From: Treponema sp. | Lineage (GTDB): Bacteria; Spirochaetota; Spirochaetia; Treponematales; Breznakiellaceae | DNA length: 6,200 nt | Assembly: GCA_031268245.1 (NCBI GenBank) | Contig: JAIRXN010000109.1 | Location: 1 to 6,200 of the forward strand | Direction: 5' to 3' | Part shown: one piece after another, positions 1 through 4,995 of the stretch | Layout: each line of letters starts with the position of its first letter | Numbering within the stretch: position 1 is the stretch's first letter | Made by a program: the position numbers and the translations under genes | Notes under the pieces: generated by a model | Databases searched by the model: none | Told to the model about the DNA's origin: nothing | The model's input: the letters and a program-made list of their open reading frames with translations, nothing else

Positions 1-159
1 CGTCAAGTATATGAATACCAGCCGCAATAGATCGACGGGGTTCTTAATTTCCCGCCCGCGTACTAGCGCTCCAAGCTCATTTGCCTTGTCTTTCCACCCT
101 TCGGGCATGACCGACAGCAATTGCTTAAAACCTGTTTTCTTCCCTCTCAGTTCTTGAGT
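1..159 (-). CDS. IS4-family transposase, N-terminal part, runs off left edge
   Basis: The minus strand is open from 159 down to base 1. It reads as the start of an IS4-type DDE transposase: a segment like KQLLSVMPEGWKDKANELG, then ALVRGREIKNPVDLLRL and VFIYLT. I recognise this from IS4-group transposases of spirochaetes and clostridia; the catalytic DDE residues would lie beyond the edge. The start is odd. The frame is closed by TAA at 160-162, and no ATG precedes the conserved part (the first in-frame ATG is at 106-108). An ATG at 164-166 lies in another frame, which would join this one only if a base were gained or lost near 157. The copy may therefore be frameshifted and inactive, or may use a rare start. 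Family call fairly sure; integrity unknown. Confidence 0.65.
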
Positions 160-411
160 TTACCATGATTTTAAGGTTTTGGTAAGTAAACGCATATGGG
201 TATTAGACCCCACTGCGAATAAAATAAAAAAACAAACTATACTTGGTCAGGAGACATAAATGGTCCTGTTAATACAGATGTATGACATGGTTCTGCGGAT
301 CTTTTGCTTCCTACGCCGGGGCTGAAGTTTCCGGAAGAATGGTTCTGCTTCCCGCTTCGCTCAGGGAGGCTGTTCATTTAAAACTGCCCTACCCCTTCTA
401 CGGTCTGTATA
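160..411. other. Intergenic/IS-flank region without a supported gene
   Basis: This A+T-rich stretch upstream of the transposase (about 215-240 is nearly all A/T with an A-run) probably holds the insertion sequence end. I cannot fix the terminal inverted repeat because the other end is outside the window. From about 286 onward, short frames are interrupted by stops. These may be further decayed sequence of the AraC-type gene whose HTH remnant follows, but no residues are convincing. The small frame at 282-497 is not supported as a gene. Confidence 0.4.
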
Positions 412-546
412 GTGTCGGGGAAAACCCGGGAACATCTTATCCGCAGCATGAAACGGTATTATCATACAAGCCCGTCGGCGTATATCAACGACCTTAGGCT
501 TGATGAAACGGCCCGCCTCCTTACAACCACGGAACGTTGGGTTGTA
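412..546 (+). pseudogene. Remnant of AraC-family regulator (part of HTH domain)
   Basis: The frame reads SGKTREHLIRSMKRYYHTSP, then SAYINDLRLDETARLLTTTER. This is the typical middle of an AraC/XylS DNA-binding domain: the GK(S/T)xEHLxRxxKxxxxxSPxxYIxxLRLxxAxxLL segment linking the two helix-turn-helix units. Nothing recognisable as an N-terminal sensor domain precedes it; the same frame has a TAA at 379-381. The second HTH that should follow (the usual GFxxxSYFxRxFK block) is missing and replaced by unrelated sequence after about 540. It is therefore a fragment truncated at both ends, next to an insertion sequence that may have caused the loss. The frame happens to stay open into the URO-D-like gene downstream. 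I treat the resulting 428-residue reading as an artefact rather than a fusion protein. Confidence 0.65.
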
Positions 547-571
547 CAAAAAACATGGTCAATGCTATATT
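542..571 (+). promoter_or_regulatory. Probable promoter of the URO-D-like gene
   Basis: A TTGTAC -35-like hexamer (542-547) is followed after 18 bases by TATATT (566-571). The -10 is preceded by TG plus one base (563-565), giving an extended -10. Transcription would begin near 578, about 60 bases before the TTG start at 637. It lies after the AraC remnant, which supports an independent gene. Sequence match only. Confidence 0.45.
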
Positions 572-623
572 ATTTATGTGTATTTTCTGGTTATATGTCC
601 GGATACGGAAAACACAGTTTGCC

Positions 624-629
624 AGGGAG
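624..629 (+). promoter_or_regulatory. Ribosome binding site deciding the TTG 637 start
   Basis: AGGGAG lies 7 bases before TTG 637. No comparable site precedes GTG 412, so this site supports the shorter protein. Confidence 0.6.
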
Positions 630-636
630 TAGTAAA

Positions 637-1698
637 TTGAGTAACAAAGAATTCATCCCCAATTACATGAACATTCAGAAGGCGGCGTATAATCAGATCC
701 CCGATAGGATGCCCCTCTATGAGCACTGTATTTCCGACAAGATCATGGAGCAGGTGTTGGGAAGGGAATTCCGGCACTTATACAACGGGAACCTTCAGGA
801 TAAGGAAGAGTACTTTAAACACTTTTGCGGATTTTTTAAGGAAATGGGTTACGACAGCGTTTCTTTTGAAGGCTGCATCGGTTTGGCCATGCCTTGCAGC
901 GGCTGTTTGGGGCAGCATAAGGAATCGGTGATCCACAATTACGAAGATTTTGAAAAATATCCCTGGGACAGTATTCCCGACGCCTATTTTGCCATGTACG
1001 GCGAACATTTCCGGGCCCTCCGAAGCGCCATGCCCCCGGGCATGAAGGCCATAGGCGGCGTGGGGAACGGCGTCTTTGAGTGCGTACAGGATGTGATCGG
1101 TTATATGAATCTGTGTTATATCGCCAATGATGATCCCGATCTCTACGATGCGCTTTTTAAAAAAGTGGGGGATGTTTCTCTGACAATCTGGAAGCGCTTT
1201 CTTGAGTTGTACGGCGACATCTACTGCGTCCTGCGCTTTGGGGACGACCTAGGCTTTAAAAGCAACACCCTTATTGCTCCCGGCGATATCCGCCGTCACA
1301 TTATCCCCCAATACGGGCGGATCATCGCGCTGATACACTCCTACAACAAACCCTTTCTGCTCCACTCCTGCGGATGTATCTTCGAGGTTATGCCGGATAT
1401 AATTTCGAAGGCAAAAATAGACGCGAAACATTCCAACGAAGATCAAATAGCGGAATTTTTGGTGTGGGTCGAAAAATACGGCAATGAAATTGGTAACTTC
1501 GGCGGTATAGACACCGATGCGGTATGCCGCCTCTCCCTGCCGGAGATTCGGGACTACATAGCGGATCTGCTGGGGAGATGCAAAAAAACCGGGGGCATAG
1601 CCTTTAGTTCGGGCAATACCATCCCTGATTATGTGCCGGTGGATCATTACCTGGAGATGATCAACACCGTGAGAAAACACCGGGGTGATTTTTCTTAA
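637..1698 (+). CDS. URO-D-fold protein, probable corrinoid/methyltransferase-type
   Basis: A 353-residue protein of the uroporphyrinogen decarboxylase superfamily (Pfam URO-D type), in the branch that contains corrinoid-dependent methyltransferases (MtaA/CmuA-like), not heme-pathway HemE. The N-terminal RPVWxMRQAGR block of true HemE is absent; instead it has IPDRMPLYEHCISDKIM. A central LLHSCGC motif (H243, C245, C247) resembles the H-x-C zinc/thiol-activation site of the methyltransferase branch. It is followed by a KHSNEDQIAEF segment and FGGIDTD. A cysteine pair also occurs at 87 and 90 (PCSGC). I chose TTG at 637 because AGGGAG at 624-629 sits 7 bases upstream and the family-like sequence starts there; a longer reading from GTG 412 would add an AraC fragment. 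In the family such proteins transfer methyl groups from methylated substrates to a corrinoid protein or thiol. No corrinoid protein gene is visible here, so the substrate is unknown. Family sure, function inferred. Confidence 0.85.
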   Translation: MSNKEFIPNYMNIQKAAYNQIPDRMPLYEHCISDKIMEQVLGREFRHLYNGNLQDKEEYFKHFCGFFKEMGYDSVSFEGCIGLAMPCSGCLGQHKESVIHNYEDFEKYPWDSIPDAYFAMYGEHFRALRSAMPPGMKAIGGVGNGVFECVQDVIGYMNLCYIANDDPDLYDALFKKVGDVSLTIWKRFLELYGDIYCVLRFGDDLGFKSNTLIAPGDIRRHIIPQYGRIIALIHSYNKPFLLHSCGCIFEVMPDIISKAKIDAKHSNEDQIAEFLVWVEKYGNEIGNFGGIDTDAVCRLSLPEIRDYIADLLGRCKKTGGIAFSSGNTIPDYVPVDHYLEMINTVRKHRGDFS

Positions 1699-1858
1699 GG
1701 GACAAGTACAACAGGCTCCTCGGACGCCGTGGTTCCTAAGGGACCGGGTACCTCACTCGTCCTTCATTAATGCCTTGAACTCCACCCTGCAATACCACTC
1801 TATTGTTTCTTGGATAAAACTTAAATGAGTTTGCCCCCGGATGAGGCAATTCATCATC
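1699..1858. other. Intergenic region between URO-D-like gene and thrS promoter
   Basis: No gene is supported here. A small hairpin (GGTTCC/GGGACC around TAA, 1731-1745, one G-T pair) lacks a T-run, so it is at best a weak terminator for the upstream gene. Confidence 0.5.
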
Positions 1859-1886
1859 TTGACAAGACCGGTAAAATGTGCATAGT
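1859..1886 (+). promoter_or_regulatory. Promoter of the thrS T-box transcript
   Basis: A perfect TTGACA (1859-1864) is followed after 16 bases by CATAGT (1881-1886), four of six matches to TATAAT. Transcription is expected near 1893, about ten bases before T-box stem I begins. The position fits a sigma-70-type promoter for the leader plus thrS. Confidence 0.65.
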
Positions 1887-1901
1887 GAATGAAAGGCTTG
1901 A

Positions 1902-1991
1902 TGGAGACGAGTAGGCTTTTTACCCCGTTTCAAGAGAGACTGCGCCGCGGCTGAAAGCGCAGTTAAACGGAAATTGCCGAAAACCACTCCA
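1902..1991 (+). promoter_or_regulatory. T-box stem I with ACC specifier
   Basis: Pairings seen: TGGAG 1902-1906 with CTCCA 1987-1991; GGC 1914-1916 with GCC 1976-1978; CCGTTT 1925-1930 with AAACGG 1965-1970; ACTGCGC 1939-1945 with GCGCAGT 1957-1963. The specifier loop has AGTA (1910-1913, S-turn type) on the 5' side and GAAA-ACC-A on the 3' side. That is the same layout I recall for the glyQS leader (GAAA-GGC-A), so the specifier is ACC at 1983-1985, read by tRNA-Thr(GGU). AGAGAG (1933-1938 region) gives the AG bulge, and the apical loop holds GCTG (1950-1953), the GNUG-type motif. Confidence 0.85.
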
Positions 1992-2050
1992 GGGGGAAGA
2001 GATTCCCCGGCTGCCCCGGGGAACGGAAAAGAAACAGTAAAACTGTCCGG

Positions 2051-2110
2051 AAACTTCAATTTTTCGAACAATCGAGGCTGTTCCAAAAGCTGAAGTTTTG
2101 GAACAAGCTC
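2051..2110. repeat. Palindromic repeat with degenerate second half-copy, inside the T-box leader
   Basis: The core is TGTTCCAAAA (2079-2088) and TTTTGGAACA (2096-2105), a perfect 10-bp stem around GCTGAAG. It extends through two mismatches to GAG/CTC at 2074 and 2110. Just upstream, 2051-2070 matches the reverse complement of 2079-2098 at 17 of 20 positions. It looks like a decayed inverted partner copy and can pair with it as an alternative hairpin. A related palindrome lies after thrS (4185-4217), sharing the CAAAA-CTGAAG-TTTTG centre. A T-run (2120-2125) lies 15 bases past the stem, too far for a standard terminator. Confidence 0.65.
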
Positions 2111-2232
2111 AATCTGCTGTTTTTTCTCTTATTATCCGGGGCCGGAAGAAAGTTCAAGATTGACTTCGGTAATTGAGGATTTTCAGCTCCCGTAAGCGGT
2201 GACGAGTGCGCCTTCCGTCATGGAAAGGTGAA

Positions 2233-2273
2233 GCAGGGTGGTACCGCGGGTTATTTTCATAATCCGTCCCCGC
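2233..2273 (+). promoter_or_regulatory. T-box sequence and antiterminator/antisequestrator hairpin
   Basis: The conserved AGGGTGGTACCGCG lies at 2235-2248. The hairpin forms helix A1 (GCAGGG 2233-2238 with CCCCGC 2268-2273, one A-C mismatch), a seven-base bulge TGGTACC (2239-2245), and helix A2 (2246-2254 with 2259-2267, including C-G at 2247/2266 and a TTTC loop). The TGGT part would pair with ACCA, that is, a tRNA whose discriminator base is A. This is the canonical antiterminator shape. Confidence 0.9.
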
Positions 2274-2292
2274 AATGTGTGAATTGTGCAGC

Positions 2293-2298
2293 AGGAGG
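2293..2298 (+). promoter_or_regulatory. thrS ribosome binding site
   Basis: A full AGGAGG, six bases before ATG 2305, fixes the start. The in-frame ATG at 2275 has no such site and lies directly behind the T-box hairpin. The site's last GG and the following TACCGT can pair with the T-box bulge region (see findings). Confidence 0.8.
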
Positions 2299-2304
2299 TA
2301 CCGT

Positions 2305-4089
2305 ATGTCTGCCAACCAAAAAGAAGAACGTCTATCCCTTATCCGCCACTCGGTGAGTCACGTCATGGCTCAGGCGGTAACTACCCTGTTCCCCGGTACG
2401 AAGGCGGCAATCGGGCCTTCAATCGAAAACGGTTTTTATTACGATTTTCTCCTCCCCAGGCCCATTGCCAATGAGGATCTCCCCGCCATCGAAGCCGAAA
2501 TGAAGAAGCTCATCGATTCAAAACTCGATCTGGTGCGGGTAGAACTGAGCCGGGAAGAGGCCCTGAAGCGTTTTGCCTCCGAAGAGTTCAAGACTGAACT
2601 TATCAACGAGCTTCCCCAGGGGGAAACCATCACCGTGTACGAAAACCGGGATTCGGGCGGCGCATGCCTCTGGGCAGATCTCTGCCGCGGCCCCCATGTG
2701 GCGAACACCAGGGAGATCAACTCCGCAGCCTTCCGCCTGATGAACATTGCCGGGGCCTACTGGCGGGGAGATGAGAACCGGCCCATGCTTACCCGGATCT
2801 ACGGTACCGCGTGGGAAAATCCCAAGGATCTCAAGGCATACCTTGCCTTCCTTGATGAAGTTGAGAAGCGGGATCACCGCCGTCTCGGCAGGGATCTGGA
2901 TCTCTACTCGATCCACGAGGAAGCCGGAGCGGGGCTCATCTATTGGCATCCCAACGGCGGCCGCATGAGAGTAGCCATTGAGGATTTCTGGCGCAGGGAA
3001 CACTACCGTAACGGCTACGAAATTCTCTATACGCCCCATATCGGCAAGAGTTGGCTCTGGGAAACTTCCGGGCACCTGGGTTTCTACAAGAGCAACATGT
3101 ACAGCCCCATGGAGATCGACAATCAGGACTACATCATCAAACCGATGAATTGTCCCTTCCATATTTTGATCTACAAAAACAAACAGCGGAGCTACAGGGA
3201 TCTGCCCCTCCGCTGGGCGGAACTGGGTACGGTTTATCGTTATGAACGGAGCGGGGTTCTTCACGGCCTTTTGAGGGTAAGGGGTTTTACCCAGGACGAT
3301 GCGCACATTTTCTGTACCCCCGAACAGATGGAAGCTGAAATTCTTGAAGTGCTGCGCTTCAGCCTGTGGATTTGGAAGGTTTTCGGCTTTAAGGACATCA
3401 AGGCCTATCTTGCGACCAAGCCCGCCGAATCGGTGGGGGAGCAGAGCCGCTGGGATGCCGCTCTGGAGAGTCTCCGCAAGGCGGTAGAAGCCGAAGGGCT
3501 GGCCTACGAGATCGACGAGGGCGGCGGTGCATTCTACGGGCCCAAGATCGACCTCAAGATAAGGGACGCGCTGGGCCGGGAATGGCAGATGACTACAATT
3601 CAGTTCGACTTCAACGAGCCTGAACGTTTCGACATGACCTTTGTCGATGCGGACGGCCGGCACAAACGCCCCTACATGGTTCACCGGGCCCTGTTGGGGA
3701 GTCTTGAGCGTTTCTTCGGGGTGCTTATCGAACACTTCGGCGGCGCCTTCCCCGTGTGGATTGCCCCGGAACAGATAGCGGTTATCCCCGTGGCCGAAGG
3801 CTTCAACGATTACGCACAAAAAATAACGGACTGCCTCAGGGCCAGGTCCCGCGAAAGCGGCTGCGATCTGCGGGTCAGTACGGAACTGGATGACGACAGG
3901 CTTAGCGCCAAGATCCGTAACTGTCAGAACAGGAAGATCCCCTACATGCTGGTGGCAGGTCAGCGGGAGATGGACGAAGGCACGGTTTCAATCCGGCTGA
4001 GAGACGGAAGACAGCTTGAGTCCATGAAGATAGCGGACTTTGCAGACTATGTACAAAAGAAGGTCGAAACCAAGGATCTCTTTCTATAG
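2305..4089 (+). CDS. thrS: Threonyl-tRNA synthetase, TGS-less
   Basis: A class II aminoacyl-tRNA synthetase of 594 residues that charges tRNA-Thr in the cytoplasm. The N-terminal editing domain carries HxxxH (H15, H19) and CRGPH (C127, H131), the four residues used to hydrolyse mischarged Ser-tRNA-Thr. In the catalytic core the zinc ligands are C283 (MNCPFH), H334 (DDAHIF) and H460 (VHRA). Motif 2 is YRYER with R312 and E314, and motif 3 includes R469 in LGSLERFFG. The anticodon-binding domain runs from about 483 to the end. Compared with the roughly 640-residue E. coli enzyme it lacks the N-terminal TGS domain and begins at the editing domain, as I recall for other spirochaetes. ATG 2305 is chosen because AGGAGG lies six bases upstream; ATG 2275 would add ten residues. 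Expression should follow uncharged tRNA-Thr through the T-box leader. It appears monocistronic, ending at a terminator. Confidence 0.96.
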   Translation: MSANQKEERLSLIRHSVSHVMAQAVTTLFPGTKAAIGPSIENGFYYDFLLPRPIANEDLPAIEAEMKKLIDSKLDLVRVELSREEALKRFASEEFKTELINELPQGETITVYENRDSGGACLWADLCRGPHVANTREINSAAFRLMNIAGAYWRGDENRPMLTRIYGTAWENPKDLKAYLAFLDEVEKRDHRRLGRDLDLYSIHEEAGAGLIYWHPNGGRMRVAIEDFWRREHYRNGYEILYTPHIGKSWLWETSGHLGFYKSNMYSPMEIDNQDYIIKPMNCPFHILIYKNKQRSYRDLPLRWAELGTVYRYERSGVLHGLLRVRGFTQDDAHIFCTPEQMEAEILEVLRFSLWIWKVFGFKDIKAYLATKPAESVGEQSRWDAALESLRKAVEAEGLAYEIDEGGGAFYGPKIDLKIRDALGREWQMTTIQFDFNEPERFDMTFVDADGRHKRPYMVHRALLGSLERFFGVLIEHFGGAFPVWIAPEQIAVIPVAEGFNDYAQKITDCLRARSRESGCDLRVSTELDDDRLSAKIRNCQNRKIPYMLVAGQREMDEGTVSIRLRDGRQLESMKIADFADYVQKKVETKDLFL

Positions 4090-4129
4090 AAAGAGGCCGC
4101 CGGCTTTCAAGGTTCATGTCCGTACACCG

Positions 4130-4176
4130 GAGCCGATGCAAAATCCGGTTGGTTTTGCATCGGCTCTTGCATTTTT
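4130..4176 (+). terminator. Rho-independent terminator of thrS
   Basis: A perfect 14-bp stem (4130-4143 with 4153-4166, arms beginning GAGCCGATGC) around a nine-base loop is followed by TTGCATTTTT (4167-4176). It lies 40 bases after the thrS stop codon. Confidence 0.88.
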
Positions 4177-4184
4177 AAGCGGTT

Positions 4185-4217
4185 GCTCTTTCAAAACTGA
4201 AGTTTTGAAAGAGCCTC
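4185..4217. repeat. Palindromic repeat between convergent genes
   Basis: A perfect 13-bp inverted repeat (GCTCTTTCAAAAC 4185-4197, GTTTTGAAAGAGC 4202-4214) has a TGAA loop and CTC following. It resembles the palindrome in the thrS leader (2074-2110): both have CAAAA, CTGAAG, TTTTG, then GAG/CTC outer parts. It sits seven bases past the end of the response regulator gene and may also stop that transcript, although no good T-run follows on the minus strand. Confidence 0.65.
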
Positions 4218-4223
4218 ACTGTT

Positions 4224-4913
4224 TTACGCGGGACGGTTGACCCATTCGATGGCAAGCTGCCTGAGTTCCTGGGTGGTGTTGCAGTGGAGCTTGATCTTGA
4301 TATGTTCTTTGTGGGTGTCGATGGTTTTTGCGCTCAGATTGAGCTTTGCCGCAATCTCCACCGTGCCCAGCCCTTTCCCAATGAGGTTGAATACCTGGAG
4401 CTGCCGGTCGGAAAGTTTTTCTACGGAGGCAAAGGAGCCTGCCTGCCCCCGGCCGGACTCCAGGCATTCCGAAAGCCGCTCCTGTTCGGCCTTGCTGAGG
4501 TAGATCTTTCCCCCCAGAACCGTTTCAATTGCCTCCATAACTTTGTTGCCCGCTTCGGCCTTCATGATGTAGCCCCGCCCGCCGGCATTGAGCACACGTT
4601 CGGCATAGTAGCGTTCGTCGTGCATGGAAAGCACCAGCGCCGCAATCCCCGGAAACCGGCTGTGCAGTTCTTTGAGCAGATCGAGACCGTCTTCGTCTCC
4701 CAGGTTGAGATCCACAATGGCGAGATCCGGCTTTTCCTCTCCGGCAAGTTTGAGGGCCTCCGCAGAGTCCTTTGCCTCTCCCACCACGGAATAAGATCCC
4801 TGGCTGCTGATAAGAGAACTTAAACCCTTACTAAAGAGCGGATGATCCTCTACGATCATGACTTTTGCCACAGACATAGATTCATTATACTTTGGCAAAA
4901 ACCGTTTAACCAT
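4224..4913 (-). CDS. NarL/FixJ-family response regulator
   Basis: A 229-residue two-component response regulator. The receiver domain (about residues 14-134) has the acidic pair E22-D23, the phosphoacceptor D68 in AIVDLNLG, S96 in the T/S switch position and K118 in YIMKAE. After a linker of about 30 residues, a LuxR-type helix-turn-helix (about 165-226) reads LSDRQLQVFNLIGKG, then TVEIAAKLNLSAKTIDTHKEHI. Phosphorylation is expected to control DNA binding. The ATG at 4913 has AGGGA nine bases upstream; the ATG at 4877 would begin right at the receiver domain but has no clear ribosome site. A TATAAT at 4884-4889 on the minus strand could make a leaderless transcript from there, so the first 12 residues are uncertain. 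No kinase gene is visible. It is convergent with thrS and divergent from the sensor gene at 4996, a possible partner. Confidence 0.92.
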   Translation of the reverse strand: MVKRFLPKYNESMSVAKVMIVEDHPLFSKGLSSLISSQGSYSVVGEAKDSAEALKLAGEEKPDLAIVDLNLGDEDGLDLLKELHSRFPGIAALVLSMHDERYYAERVLNAGGRGYIMKAEAGNKVMEAIETVLGGKIYLSKAEQERLSECLESGRGQAGSFASVEKLSDRQLQVFNLIGKGLGTVEIAAKLNLSAKTIDTHKEHIKIKLHCNTTQELRQLAIEWVNRPA

Positions 4914-4932
4914 AGTATAATTTCCCTATGGA

Positions 4933-4968
4933 AGCACTGATTTATTCAATCGAGAATAAATCAGTGCT
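4933..4968. repeat. Perfect 15-bp inverted repeat in divergent promoter region
   Basis: AGCACTGATTTATTC (4933-4947) and its exact reverse complement (4954-4968) flank a six-base spacer AATCGA. It lies between the divergent response regulator and the LacI-like sensor gene, so it could be an operator or a mobile palindrome. A terminator role is less likely, because neither flanking gene is transcribed toward it. It does not share the CTGAAG centre of the other two palindromes. Confidence 0.7.
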
Positions 4969-4995
4969 ACTTTAATGCATGGTGTTAAAAGGTAA

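Larger units (their letters stand above)
1902..2304 (+). promoter_or_regulatory. T-box riboswitch leader, threonine-specific, upstream of thrS
   Basis: A T-box leader senses uncharged tRNA. The anticodon pairs with a specifier codon in stem I, and the free 3' NCCA end pairs with the UGGN bulge of the T-box, stabilising an antiterminator or antisequestrator. Seen here in order: stem I with an ACC (Thr) specifier (1902-1991); an 8-bp GC-rich hairpin (2003-2010 with 2016-2023, loop 2011-2015); a small ACAGT/ACTGT hairpin (2034-2046); an inserted palindromic repeat (2051-2110); a stem III-like hairpin (2209-2216 with 2222-2230, one bulged A); and the T-box hairpin (2233-2273). The gene that follows is thrS, which matches the specifier. 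The stem I to T-box distance is long, probably because of the repeat. No U-run follows the T-box hairpin before the thrS start, so translational rather than transcriptional control is likely. Identification is strong; mechanism is inferred. Confidence 0.9.

Noticed and set aside
282..497. Plus-strand frame of 71 codons.
   Set aside because: It is out of frame with the AraC remnant, has no ribosome site and no family resemblance.
1753..1929. Minus-strand open stretch of 58 codons with protein-like composition, ending in a segment like VEFKALMKDE before a stop.
   Set aside because: It overlaps the thrS promoter and part of T-box stem I, has no good start codon (its first ATG leaves about 30 residues), and I recognise no family. 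It could be a remnant, but support is too thin.
1736..2086. Minus-strand frame of 116 codons opposite the thrS leader.
   Set aside because: It lies across the T-box structures, resembles no protein, and its sequence is explained by the leader on the other strand.
2074..2125. Palindrome plus T-run as a rho-independent terminator before the T-box.
   Set aside because: Fifteen bases separate the stem from the T6, and a stop here would come before the T-box hairpin, against the usual logic of such leaders.
2518..3819. Long minus-strand frame (433 codons) inside thrS.
   Set aside because: It is the antisense shadow of the GC-rich thrS coding sequence, with no domain or ribosome site of its own.
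4975..4995. Six-codon upstream frame ending in TAA directly before ATG 4996.
   Set aside because: It has no ribosome binding site and no meaningful residues, so it is likely chance.
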